Shown one piece after another: positions 47,200 to 59,300 of a stretch of DNA of 64,000 bases. Made by a program: the position numbers and the translations under genes. Every line of letters begins with the position of its first letter. Position 1 is the first letter of the stretch. The stretch is from Isoetes taiwanensis. Lineage: Eukaryota > Streptophyta > Lycopodiopsida > Isoetales > Isoetaceae. The stretch is from NCBI GenBank assembly GCA_021234155.1, contig JAJEKV010000075.1, forward strand, positions 2,504,522 through 2,568,521, given 5' to 3'. The notes beneath the pieces are model-generated. The model saw only the letters and a list, made by a program, of their open reading frames with translations. It was not told where the DNA came from and did not search any database.

Positions 47200-49145
47200 T
47201 AGAACTTTCATTGGCCTCAAAGAAATTTCAATGGCCTTTTAAACTTGACTTCCTCACACGCTTGCCGCCTCCTCATTTGATAGGCAACCTCTATGTTGGC
47301 AATCTCAATTTCTTCATCGGGCTTCACTATCATCACTTTCAAAGAAATTTCCTACCCTTCTTTCTCTTTCTCTTCTCGGCCCATTGGCCTTTCTCATCTC
47401 TCTCCAACCTTACCTTCTCCTTCCTCAACTTCTCTTCCTCTTCTTTTAGCCTTCTCCTCCCTTTATCCTAGCCTTCTTCAACTTGCTTCTTTCTAATTTC
47501 CTTTGCCTCTAATTGCTTTAAGTAATCTCTTTGCAGCCATAAACTCATCACTAGTAATGTAAAGCTTTTTGAGAGTAGGAGGAAGCTTACCTTTTCCCTT
47601 CTTGCTTGTATCTTCATGTGTTGCAACTACCACGCCATTTGTCGCAGCTATTTCAAAGATTTTATCTTGCTCAATTGCGCTAGCCTAGTGCATGCAAGCC
47701 ATCCGCAGTGTGCTTCGTAATCGAATGAACAACATTGTCATCAAGTAGTTTCAGCCCCTCATTGGCTGGGGATCAACTCTATCATATACAACGCCGAATC
47801 CCATCACTAGTCCCTCCCTCATCCGATGTTCTCACGATAACCGATCGCCAGAGGGTCCGTAGCACCATATCGCAAGAAAGGGCCAAATTCCAAATGCTTG
47901 GAATCCTCGCTTTGATGTTTTCAGGGTAAGTCGCGATCACAAGCTTTGTAAACAAGAGTAGCAAGATCCGCTTGGATGGCTCAATATAATTGGTTGTATG
48001 CATCGCTTTGGCTCTTAATCTTCCTCAAGGCTTGCTTGAATGGGGAGAAGCAAGACACATCTAGAGGCCGGAGTTTGTGAGAAGTGTGTGGAGGGAGTAG
48101 CACAATCGCAGCCATATCCCTAGCTTTGGACAAATCCATGGTCACATGGTCGCCATGGCCATCACACACCAACAAGTGTGGTCTTTGTGGACTAATCCCC
48201 CCGAACTCAAGCTTTGAAGTGATCAAGCCAACCCGCAAACAAGACATCAAGAATCCATGCTTTTTTATATGACCGATCGACTGTGTTCACAAACCGCCAA
48301 CACATTACAGCCCCTCATCCTCTTCCCTTAAAAAGACATAAAGGTTAGGTATTCTTTTGGCCTCGCAAAGATTGACACAAAGATAAGAGTGTCACCCACT
48401 CTCTACTATTGGGAATAGTGCCACCAACATATCGATTAGTGGACTTGGCAAGCATCTTAATTCCAAATTTATCTCCAGCTTTTGATCCCAGCCTCATCAC
48501 AGCCCAAATTCTACGAGTCCAACCGCACACTACTTAAATGTTTTGTAGGGTGCCATAGAAGTTGTTCAGATTAGATGTTGTCAAGGCCCTGGTTCTAAGC
48601 ACCTCAATTGGTCAAGGCATCTCGAGCCCCGATCTCGTGGTGTCTTCTTGAACCTCTCCACCATTTTTGGCTTCCGCAAGCCATCCGCAAAGTTGTAGGC
48701 CCTGCGCAATTGCAAGCTCACCCTCTTTCCCCTAAATATTTCTAAAGTGATGGCCCTTCCATTATTAGCTTGTTGCAAAGCCCAAGCAAAGAAGACTATT
48801 TTCCCTCATCAATAGTCAAGGCCCTAGGAATGCAACCATGCTTGTGTTGGGTTAAACCCGACAGATGGTTTCTAAGTGTGGTTTGAGGATGCCATAATGA
48901 ATAGCAGCAGCTCTAATAGACATGAGAACATCATCTATTGCATCAATGGCTTCCTCCATAACTTTCACAGCCCAAGCCCCCCTTGCCGCATTTCTAACAA
49001 GATCTTGGGCTGACTTCTTTTTGGTCTAGTTTGAGGTTTGCATGGCCTGATTTCTTCTTCCTAGGTGCAAAGTATAGGGGTTGAGGATCAAGATTGGCAT
49101 CAACATTAGGTTTAGCAACATGGATGGGAGGTGGAGTTCTAAAAC
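47200..49145 (-). pseudogene. pogo/Tigger-like DDE transposase, nearly full-length, broken
   Basis: Read on the minus strand through several frames, the domains come in family order. N-terminal psq-type helix-turn-helix: MEEAIDAIDDVLMSIRAAAI and HYGILKPHLETICRV (49,000-48,850). CENP-B-like second DNA-binding part: FAWALQQANNGRAITLEIFR (48,800-48,745), then KWWERFKKRHHEI in another frame (48,660-48,620). First catalytic block: NLGCDEAGI (DET/DEA) near 48,497. Then RYVGGTIPNSREWVT (48,440-48,390). Second block: LLVCDGHGDHVTMDLSKARD (48,184-48,125). Third: PPHTSHKLRPLDVSCFSPFK (48,090-48,030), with 33 residues between the two Asp. C-terminal YPENIKARIPSIW, LPPTLKKLYITSDEF and a charged tail (EEEKLRKEKVRLERDEKGQW). 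Frameshifts and stops throughout. Tc1/mariner-superfamily pogo elements are uncommon in plants. No terminal repeats found. Confidence 0.82.
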
Positions 49146-51847
49146 CTAAGTTCTACTAAAAGCTATTATCTTCTATTAGCCCTGACCGTCATTGAATTGT
49201 GTTAAAGAAAGTGCAAGATCTCAGATAGGGACCCTCATTAGAGGCTTTCTTGGCAAATTCGGGTTGGGAGGATAGCAAGGTGACTTGTGGGATTTGATAT
49301 TCATATTTAAGTTTTGTAGGTTGCAAGGAGATGAGATTGTTCTTTCATTTCACTCACACTACACTAAGAAGGAATGAACTAGTTCTTAGATATCTAAAAA
49401 GGTAGACAAAAACTATGTCCCTTACACGTCAACCACGTATTACCTATGGCCATCCACAAGCAAAGGCTTTGAATCTAGTGAAATCCATTTGACTACAACT
49501 TGCTTGTATGGATGGAATAAGCTAGTGTTCACTTTAGTTGAAGGGTCCTTTTACGAGGGCCATCACTATTGATCCAAATGTTCCCATCCATCAGACTCAC
49601 AAACATGCAACATTATAAAGTCCATAGTGTTTTCCTAAAGCTAGATTGAAGCCGATATTAGATCAAATGCACTTTCATAGTAAAAATGGCATGAACATTC
49701 ACATGAATGGCAAACATTTAGCGTTGCAATTTTCAAAACATTCTTACTAGCTTAGTTCAACCATGCTCCTGTTGCTTTCCTCCATATGGTGTTACAATAG
49801 AAAATTGTATTTTCTAACTTCAAGATGCTTTAGCATTATAGTTCATAGCTTGATCCGACCGCTGGTATGTTCCAAATTTTAAAAATGGTTAGTCTTAGAC
49901 GTAATTAGCCATGTGCCCTAGGAAGGTATGATGCACCGCAAGCCCAAAGATTAATAAACACAAAATGAGAAAAGCTTAGAGGCCCTAACTTGCCCCCATT
50001 ACAAAGGCTGCTTGGAACTGCGGAAAAGGATATCATTAGTTTTGAGAAAAGCATGGATCAATAGCTTATTATGAACAAGTAACCACTCTGACATGCATCT
50101 GCCATGATTTTATTATGGAAGCAAATGAAAACCATGAAATTTGTCTAAGCTTCTAGTTCTAGGCCATGAAGTCGCAAACTATCATGTTCAGATTAAAGAA
50201 TGACTCTAGGCACATCTTGAACCCATAGATAAGAGACTTACCCCCAGACGGTGTAAATCTGCAATAGTAGATGAATAATTGGTTTGAAATAGTAGAGTCG
50301 TAAAAAATTCCAGTTTTAAGAATTATTCCTTAGCTTAATTTTCATTGAAATGCTCGCCAACATGTGCATCTACGTAAACACAAATATCTAAGCTAAGCTT
50401 TCACTTATATCTTAAGCTCTAGGGATAAACAATAGCTTTATTCAAATGTTGTTGAGAAGACACATGACCGCTTATCAAAGAAAGCATTCTATATCATTTT
50501 TGTTGATCACAAATAGAAAAGAACATACAAGGCAACGAATAAAGAATGGCTCTTTGCAAATATATTCTTTGAGGACACACCGGGCTTTGGCAAAACCGGA
50601 TTATTTTCAAAAATTTTTTGACTAAGCCAAAAATAGGTCGATCTTATTTTGTAAAACAAAATATGTCGCAGTAGGGTTGAAACGGATTTGAAGAAAATAA
50701 TAGCCTTCATCTTTGTCTTGGTTTGTAAAACTTTTTCAAGACATAAATGTGAATGCTTCCAAATATTCACAAAATGTCTCCTCGTGTTTTGCAACCGCTA
50801 TAAGAAGAAAGAGATAAGAGAATACCCCATCGAGCCATACAATCGATCACCTCCCTATAGCCCAAAGAATTGTAATGTCGGTGTCCCTTCATGGCAAACC
50901 AAAGAAGTGCGAAAAGGACAAAGATGGGTTTACAACGCCGGCCAAATATGCTTCACCAAGCAAGTGCGCATACAAATGCAAGCTCGGGTGAAGATAAAAC
51001 TCATTGTTGGACAATTCTAACATATACATGTAATTGTTATCCACAAGCCTAATAAGCTAAAATGGATTGGCGTATAATGTAGCTTGCATCCATGCCTTGT
51101 TGAGAAAAGGACAATGGAACCATGCCTTAGAATATAATTTGCAAAGATGTGTATGGAATGATGACAAGAAAAGAAAGGCATAAAAATCAAAGGCATCAAA
51201 GTGGGAACGCCGGGAGTCCATTATTTTCAACAACCGGGCGAGGCCATGCCAGCTTATGACTAGTCAAAGCAGAAAAAGAAGAACGTGGTGAGATGAGAAA
51301 AGCCGGTCATATGGGGGGTATGAGAATATGAAGGTGTGGTAAGGAAGGAAGGAAGAAATTTTAACGCCCACCTGAACCCAATCGGTTGGGAAGGGCGAGG
51401 GAAGAGGAATAGCGAAAGCAATGGAGGCTTGAAGGTGGGGCGCCGGCCGGGTAGTGAGCTTGAGTTGGGCACAGATGCCAAGTCGCCGAAAGTGGTCGCG
51501 ACACTCCAAGATCCGCGGCTCGGCGTTGCAACCGGCCGCAGTTGAGGATTGGTGCGATTCCCGCGAGCCCATATTGGCGGGCGCCAATTCCTCCACGATT
51601 TCTCCCCTATTGTCAACCGTGATTGGTCGCCAATTAAATGCCTCGGCCAGAATCTGTTACTCACCACCCAATGCATTGCCTCCGCAAAGAAACAAATTTC
51701 ACAAGCCGGTTAATGTCCCCCGACCGGTTCGGCCTTTGGACAAACAATGCCCATCTTCTAAAATTATTCTTGTATCTTGCATATGGAATAAATCTGAAAT
51801 GCGACCGACAAGCCAAGGCAATAATGCTTTCTCGGGCGGAACTCCGT
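49146..51847. other. Gene-free stretch
   Basis: No gene recognised. Open frames at 50,688-51,020 (+) and 51,260-51,849 (both strands) have no domain. The part from 51,250 to 51,847 is CG-richer. Confidence 0.4.
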
Positions 51848-52288
51848 GATATATCATCCGGATGTGGTTAATCCGACAAAACAGTGGTTAATCCCGGACA
51901 TCCCATCAGCCTGTGGTGGTTAATCCCACATCCGATATCAGCCGTGGTGGTTAATCCGCCATCCGATATCAGCCAAATGGTTAATCCGCATAAAAGTGGT
52001 TAATCCGACAAAACCAAGCCGTAGAACTGGCGCATGGGCGTAAATTTTGATCGATCGCTTTGCCGCCCGGCGGCTTTGATCCGCTTTAAAAAGCATGCCA
52101 ATCGCTTTGTATGCCTCTTTTATGTTAGATTGATGAAGAGAGGAAGAGATTTAAGGCGCTTAAATAGAGCGTAATCGACAAAAAGGGCAAAAACAGCTTG
52201 GTTTTTGGGCTTCAAACCGCAAGCAGACCCGATTAACCACAATGGCCGATAACGGGTGTCCGGTTAACCACATCCCTGATGATATATA
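51848..52288. mobile_element. Small inverted-repeat element with internal GTGGTTAATCC repeats
   Basis: The left end GATATATCATCCGGATGTGG and the right end CCACATCCCTGATGATATAT are inverted copies. Six or seven copies of (G)TGGTTAATCC lie within 170 bp of the left end; two in the opposite orientation lie at the right end (GATTAACCAC near 52,230, GGTTAACCAC near 52,262). The element is 441 bp and non-coding. The structure resembles non-autonomous DNA transposons with subterminal motifs. Confidence 0.72.
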
Positions 52289-52899
52289 CTGGCCTTCCCT
52301 TTCTCGGGTCAGATATTGAATATGATGTGTTCAAGTGAGCTTGTTTAACATATTTGTATTCAAGATCATATTATGTTGAGCAAAATAATTCTACTTATGG
52401 TTCGATCATCTATGAAGATAGACCAGCAAAGAATAGCAACTATTTAGAGCCGCATCTTTAACAATACCACGGTGATCCGCATAAGGTTTGTCAAGAATCA
52501 TTGTCTTCTATGCATCCTCTTTGGTGTTTCCCAACCGTTTCTTCGATTTTCCGCCCTTCAGCCTTTCATTCTAGATTTGACCAAAAAGAGGCTTACGAAA
52601 AATAGCGTAAGTTTAGTCGCTTAAAGCTTGATTTAGCTTTGGTTAGATCTTTTAGCCGCAGCCTATAAGGTTCATCATATTTGTCAATTTTTCAAGAAGT
52701 TGTTGGAGACATGCAAAAAGAATAGTTGGACATGTATTGCTAATATAAAGCAAAGGTAAATGAAAGTGAGTCATAGAGTTGTTATTAATGAGTTTGTTTC
52801 TACCTAAATGTGATCTGGTCCAAGGTGACGCTGATTACATTTTAAAGCTTCATGTAGGTATCTTTAGAGCAAGATGGACCTCTTGAACCTCCTCTTGAA
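52289..52899. other. Gene-free stretch
   Basis: No gene or defined repeat recognised. Confidence 0.4.
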
Positions 52900-54560
52900 C
52901 CTCCGAGATATCTACGTAAGTTGATCTTTCTATGGTATCTTCTCGCTTTTTCTTTAATATCTTCTCGCTTTCAACACCTTTTACCGCTTGCCTCTATGTT
53001 TGATAGTTTCCATGCACCATTCTTTCAAACATTTTGTTATTACTCCATAATCATATGTATTCTCTCCTCCCCTATGTTTGTTTGGTGTTCACTATTTTTT
53101 CCCTCTCGTGGTTCAGAGGGTGTCCATCCGAATCGCCACTAGTTCTGCCCACCGCATCTCTTTGTAGAAGGCACCACCGCCAATCGCCTCTCAAAAAGAT
53201 GTGCCAACTATTCAATCGGCAAGAAGTATGATGAGTTTGTAGCAGCCTCCCGCCGCACTCTTCACTATTTCCAACAACCGCGGTGAGCCACCGATTTTTT
53301 CCATAATGGTTATTAGAACCATTCTTAGTTTTCCATTTTATTTTATTTTAATGGTTCCATGGCTGACCTTTGTCTAAACTATCTAATTCACTCTTTGCTT
53401 GCAAGATGTAGTCCTAAGTCGGCCTTTAACCATAGACAATCACTTTGAGTCTTCATTCTTTGCTTTTCTTTTTGCCATGTCTTTGGTTTGATTTTTATTT
53501 TTAAATTAGCTCATACTATCATTTCGTTTTTTCTAGTCTTTTAGGCAATTTTCTTTTGAATTTGCCTCAAGTTGCTTAATGTTACTCTTGGTATCTCTTC
53601 TTTATTCATACATTATAATTTCCTCGATTCTTTTGAACATCATGCATTAGGCCCAGATAAACAATAGGTAGGTTCAAAGTAATGCTAATAGGCATTGATA
53701 GATATTATTTATTGAGGCGTAAGTTTGATTTGGTTTCATCCTTTTTTTGCTTGTGCTTCACACTTCCAACAGGCATACTTTTCATGCCCATTTCAATAAT
53801 TTTCGCTCTTTTGTGCACTAACACATTTGATGTTACATTCTTTATAGCCTATGGCCAAGGCAGTACTTACGTACATCTTAAGTGATGTGTATATTGGCCT
53901 ATTCTATTCTATTCTATTCCTTTTGGTTCTTTTTTTGGGGCAATGCAAGAGACTTTTGGTTTTTTGACAATACTAAGTACTTGTTCTTCCCTTGCATAAT
54001 GTTCATGTTTGGCCTACTCTATCTATCCTCATGGCTACAAATGGGGTCATTTGGAGGTTTTATCCCATTTATATTCCATAGTTATTTTTCACTCTCTTTC
54101 CCTTTTTCTTTCTTGACGTTTGTTGACTTCTTTTTCTCCATTTGTCTTGTCTTGCATCTCATCTTTTCCTTTCTTTGCTAGTTTTTCTCGCCATCTACCA
54201 TTGCACCTAGGGTTTATGTTCGGCCATATGTTGTTGTTGATTTTGTAAGATGAGTCTTCCCAAGAATGCAATGATTCTATGGCAACTGTCAAATGATGGA
54301 TGGATGATGCACTTGTGTGGCTCCTAGTCTGTTATTTATCTCCATGGGTTCCCCGAAAACCCGAAAGGGTGGGGTTTTTATTCAAGATGATCTCCTCGAC
54401 TTTGAGTTTCATTGTGGCTTACCTCTTTCCTTTTGAAACCCTTGGTAATTGTCTACTTCCTGAGTTTATTTTAGCTTTCTATCCGGGTAGAAGCATGAAA
54501 GGGTGGGCAAAAAGTGCCAAGATTTTACATTTACAAATTCAAAGTGTAAGAAAATCCTCC
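52900..54560 (+). other. Second T-rich stretch
   Basis: The + strand is T-rich with hydrophobic open frames only, as in unit A at 4-9 kb. It carries the same AAAACCC/GGGTTTT hairpin as unit B at 54,356-54,378 (loop GAAAGGGTG). It is probably a diverged or partial relative of that family, but shared heads or tails were not found. Confidence 0.4.
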
Positions 54561-54599
54561 CCGTAAATTATTATTCTTGGAATGAATCATTATTAGGGC

Positions 54600-55493
54600 A
54601 AATAATTTTGAACTCTCCTCCCCAGCCTGCTCAACCTCTCCCCCCGCCGAACCTCCATAGCCGAAAAGCTTGACATCCATATTCAAACCTCCATAGCCAA
54701 GATCGACCTCCATAGCCAAAAGCTTGCATTTTCGAGAGTCGACGACCTGGAAGAGATCATGACGAAAACAAAATTTGGAACAAAGACATCTCCAAGGAAA
54801 TCTCCTCGCAACAAATCAGAAGCCCATGCCAAGGTCTCCCACCTGAACCGCCGCCTAAAACTCAAGAGTGGGTCTTCTTCAGATCGGGAGGTCTTGCCGC
54901 ACCGAATTTGACAAGGTAAGCATCAGCAGCCCGGGAGCAACAATTTTGATAGCATGTTTTCGTGGCTAGTGCAAATAGTGTGATGTTTGGGGTTCTCAAG
55001 CCCCTACCGTTAGGGGTTATCAAGAGTGCAGGATTGCTTCATTTGGATGGCAGATTTTTTTTGATGAGCACGCTTTGTAGGAAGGACATTGCAAATCATC
55101 ACATTCCATTGTATTTTGCCCGAAAGCATATGCACTTCATTACAAAGGAGTAAGCATTGATTGGGATGAGGTGAAAGCAAGTGCAAGTCTTCATTCAAAA
55201 GGCTCTCAAAAAGAATCGACCGACGTAATTAGCTACAAGAAAAGTCTTCCAAAGTTAAAGCTACTAAATGTATGCCTCAAAAGAGAATTGGGGCAGTGCA
55301 GCTTGAAATGATGAAAAGGTGGAGGGAAAGAAGAGCATTAGATTTTGCCTCCATGCTTGATGAAATACAGACTTTAAAAGAGAAAAGGAAAACAATGGAA
55401 ATTGAACTGTTGAAGCATGAGAGTGATAAGAGGTTCTTGACAAGACTTGTGCTGAATAAAGCAAGGGGGGTGCACCAAGTATATGTCGTATGA
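54600..55493 (+). pseudogene. Unrecognised gene remnant, exon-like pieces with coiled coil
   Basis: Pieces in order: a basic stretch TKTKFGTKTSPRKSPRNKSE and AHAKVSHLNRRLKLKSG (54,759-54,870) before a possible donor (AAG|GTAAGC, 54,914). Then VMFGVLKPLPLGVIKSAG and LCRKDIANHHIPLYFARKHM (54,980-55,132) after TGGCTAG. Then IDWDEVKASASLHSKGSQKE (55,159-55,218). After a frameshift, 55,272-55,493 is an intact 73-codon frame with a strong coil pattern (MLDEIQTLKEKRKTMEIELL) and a basic end. The pieces may belong to one lost nuclear-type gene. I cannot name it. Confidence 0.33.
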
Positions 55494-57347
55494 ACCATCC
55501 CATGTGGAACTATATGGGTTTTTTATTAGTTTAGTCGTATCGTATACTTACCAAAAAAATAAGGAAGTTGGTTTTGAAAGTCGTACGGATACGACAAGCA
55601 TTGTGGGGAGGCTAGTTTGATCTTCGTATCATATGACTAGGGCTCTAGACGCAGAGGATTCATTTTTAAATTGCTAGAATGTTGATGAGCTTTGCTAGAT
55701 GTTGGAACCTCCTTGTCCCACTGACGTGAGGCACCAGCAGATCCAGGCGTATCCACCGAACAATAAGAAACCTACGTAACACCTCTAAAAAATGCTTATG
55801 TACTTGAGGACGTGGAAGAATTATACCAGGCGCGCACTCAAATTCATACCCCTCACCCTATAGCCCCTAACCTTCACCCCCAATCCAGCTTTTACTTTTT
55901 TGCAGAAAGTAAAGGGAAACCAAAACTCTGTAAGGAGTTGCTGCTTTGGTGATTCGTACATTTTTAAAGTTAGTGACATGGAATTCGGGCACACCAGAAT
56001 ACACTGCTTTGATATTTTGAGGCTCAAGCTTGAAGTTTGTGCTTCTGCATTGTGCATATAGTTGATTAGATGCATTTATATGTCTCTATCACCAAGTTCA
56101 TGTTCGTTAGATCATAAATATTTATTACATATGATATAGTAGTAATAATGAAGGTCAGATTGGGAAAAAAAAAAAACGTATGTATAAGAAAAGGACTATT
56201 TTGTACTGCATTTTGGCATGTATGATAAGGGCTGCATTTCCTTACCATTGACTAGTCGTATTACAAGGGGTTTTTGATATAAATGTGTCAAGGGCAATAG
56301 GTTTCTTGCCACATGAGTAATCTAGATGGTGCATATCCACCTATGATGTGAACCCCCCGGGAATAAAGATGCACAGGCTGTGAGCAGCTCTCAGCATTAT
56401 GGCAGGTGTAAAAGCAAGCTTGAAGCCAACCCGATGTGCAAAATGGCTTTGCATCCCACTTAGAGGAGGAGAACCAAGTTATATCAATTGTGATGCTCTA
56501 ATGATTCATATCGATTGCTTAGCACGATTTGCAAGAATTAGGCCATCGAAAAAATCTCAAAGTATGACTGGAAGTTAATCCACCAGAGAAGGAATAAAGG
56601 AGATGACTACATTTGGAAAGATTTCAACCGATAGGGTCTCGCGAAATCATCTCATACTCGCAGTTGTAAGATTCGAAGCCCATCCCTCACATATCACCAA
56701 TACTTGCGTAGCTTGCAATGATTGGCCTTGACTTACCATGGTACATCTCCACTTTGTGGTCACACATATTATTCATTTTGTCTTGTATTCGGGGGTTTCA
56801 ACGATGAATACATGTGTGTACATGGGATGAATGGTAATCAGAGGGACCAAGCAGACTTAGGAACTCTTCCTTAAGGTACATCTATTTCTATTTCTAGCTA
56901 CATAATTAGTTTGATGTACTTAGATGTAGTTAGTTTCATCATGTACATAATCAGAGCTAAGATTTGATTTATGGTTTGCCTCACTGTAAAGACAAAATAT
57001 ATTTGCTTCTCGTTTTTACTTACATGTGCCATGAAGTGCTCGGAATTCCTTTACAGGTGTATTGATAGGTGCATGTATATGACTGCACTTTGCATTTATA
57101 TGTGATCTCAAATGTATATGAATTTAGTATTTGACTTTTCCTTTTTTGGTATTCAACACGAATACGTATTTGATGTGTGTGTATTGATAAAATATTTTGT
57201 TCTTTACATTTTAGCATATGTTCTCAAATGTATTTGAACTTGGGATTTGGTTTTCCTACATTCGATAGCTATGCACCAATGCACTCTCATTTCGGCTGCT
57301 ATAATATCATCGCAAAGCTCGCTCGTAATAAAACCTACTTGGTATCT
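55494..57347. other. Gene-free stretch
   Basis: No gene recognised. Around 55,520-55,640 two phrases rich in TCGTA/CGTAT recur. The rest is AT-rich. Confidence 0.4.
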
Positions 57348-57885
57348 TCATTAGGTTTTTGAGACAAAAAGGCCTCTTCAAAAACATGCCAACTAAGCCA
57401 ATGAAAGATAATGAACTACCAACGGAACGAGTTCGGATGCAGTCCAACAATAGGGCCCGAGCATCCATCTCTTCGATCATTATTTTCTTGAAGCATAACT
57501 ATTGATGTGTCCAAATGAGTTTCGCTTTGCGGTGGTGAGACAGGATCCTCATGAGATTCCAACTCTTTAGGTGCTTTCTTGCACATATTTTAAATCCACT
57601 TTCAGGATTGTCAAACCCAAAATATGGTTTTCTACTCACTACCATCCTGCTGTACAAGATATGCAAACCATCCAAGATTGGAAAGATCTCAATGAGATCT
57701 ATCTATTGCACTAAACAAGAGCTCATTTGACCTTTCTATCAACACTTAGAGTGCTAGGAAAATGTATCCAAATGAGTGAAGAGTAATCGTTGGCCGGATC
57801 GGATTGGCCTCGCTTTCTCGATTGGTGTCTATAGCTTAGCCGCCAGCCTAGAAGGCCCTTTATGATCTCAAAAATCCCCTAATGA
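57348..57885. mobile_element. Foldback element copy 2, 538 bp
   Basis: Ends are TCATTAGGTTTTTGAGA and GATCTCAAAAATCCCCTAATGA, the same inverted ends as copy 1. The best-conserved internal part, AGATCTATCTATTGCACTAAAC (57,693-57,714), matches 45,735-45,756 almost exactly. The two copies differ over much of their left arms, so their insertion is not recent. Confidence 0.82.
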
Positions 57886-58119
57886 ATTAACATTTGTCTG
57901 CTTTTGATTTGTACTATTTTGCTCTTTTTTCCTCGGGCAGATTATTTTATGTACTTACATCTCCCTTGATTCTAAATCAAGTGTTTACATTTTATTTGCT
58001 TGTTTAATTGTGTCAATGCGTATATGGGTAGTATGAAGAAAAGAACTAAAACCTGGTGTTCAAATAATCTATGTTTCAGGTAATTATGTTTAATTGAATA
58101 GCAAAATCTTATGTTGCAG
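57886..58119. other. Short AT-rich stretch
   Basis: No gene recognised. Its end (ATGTTGCAG) is a good splice acceptor for the exon-like piece that follows. Confidence 0.4.
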
Positions 58120-58798
58120 TGAAAGAAGAAATGTTTGGAAGGCTACTTACTATTCTTAGACATCCCAACGGTCAACTCGCACAAAAGATGTCACGCTGCT
58201 ATCACAATGTTGGAAGTCCATCCACATCTATATCACTGAGAATTGCAACAACTCATAAGCACCGCAGATTTGGAGACCGAGGGGTACTTGGATAAACTTG
58301 TAAATTGTGAAGGTAGGTGATTAAATCGATTACATTAAGATTACATTCATAGTTAGAGTTCACTAATGTTCACAATATTTTGCAGCAGGTTGTTTTCCAA
58401 AAGACATCCCACCGTTGAAGCCGAATAAGCATTATTAGCAAATAAGTCAAAGCCCGTAAAAGCAATTCTTTCTCCTTTCGTGGTTTCTTTTTTTTTTTTT
58501 TTTTAGCTTGAAACTTGAAGTTACTGACGTGTTTGCGATAAAAATAACGAACATGTTAGTACGTATATCATTGAAACAAATGGTGAAGTCACTGTTGAAG
58601 TCTGCTGAGGAAAGTCTTGGTTTTTATGTGTACGTGTTTTTTGTCTTGCTTTCAAAACATTAAATGAAGCACTTTGATTAGAGACTTGGTGACGATTCAA
58701 TGGAGCCGAGTGATGTCAAGAAGCCTTGGAGATTGCGTACCAAGGCAACAAAAAATTTAGGCCGTGCCGATGCCAAAACACCGGAAAAGAGAGTGTAA
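58120..58798 (+). pseudogene. Unrecognised three-exon gene remnant
   Basis: Exon-like piece 1 (58,120-58,312) lies between ATGTTGCAG and a donor GAAG|GTAGGT. It reads CLEGYLLFLDIPTVNSHKRC, AAITMLEVHPHLYH, a TGA, then ELQQLISTADLETEGYLDKL. The TGA stops could be old CGA codons. Piece 2 follows a tandem acceptor (TTTTGCAGCAG, 58,378-58,388), continues in phase as CFPKDIPPLKPNKHY, and meets TAG at 58,436. Piece 3 (58,682-58,798) begins after TTTGATTAG, reads RLGDDSMEPSDVKKPW then a Lys/Arg-rich end, and stops at TAA. The matched phases of pieces 1 and 2 argue for a real, lost gene with a basic C-terminus. Whether piece 3 joins in this frame is uncertain, and I do not recognise the protein. Confidence 0.38.
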
Positions 58799-59300
58799 AA
58801 CCAGAAGTGGGGAGATCCTACTGCAAAACCAGAATTGCTAGCTTACTTAATATACCAAGATATTGTTGATTTTACCTGCTTTTGGTGTGTCTAAACCAAC
58901 GGGAAGTAGATCGCTGGTGAACAATTTATGCTTTCATTGTCATGGATCAACTATATATGATACTCAATATCCTTGGATCCGAGCAATGTAAACAGATGAC
59001 AAGGGATAAACTTATGGAATTCACGCCTGCCCAAGAAAATGTCCACCCATCAATTGAAAGGGTTGCATCCTATATAATTTTATGTGCAACCAACTCCTGC
59101 AAAATGAGTAGCCGCCAGTGGATCTTTTATGGCGTAATAACTGCCGTAAATCAGGAAAGGTATCGGTTGCTACCGCTTTGATCCTTCTCACACTTCCACT
59201 GGCGATGTGCAATGCGAGTCTATGGGCACTCAGATGGAATGCCCGTTGAGCGTGGTTTGCAAGAAGAGGCAACAGGTATTGAAATGATCAGACAAGGCCC
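58799..59300. other. Gene-free stretch
   Basis: Open frames on both strands (58,942-59,181 +, 59,021-59,272 -) have no recognisable content. Confidence 0.4.

Noticed and set aside
51260-51849. Open frames on both strands considered as a gene.
   Set aside because: The frames mirror one another in CG-rich sequence and contain no domain; no splice or start context.
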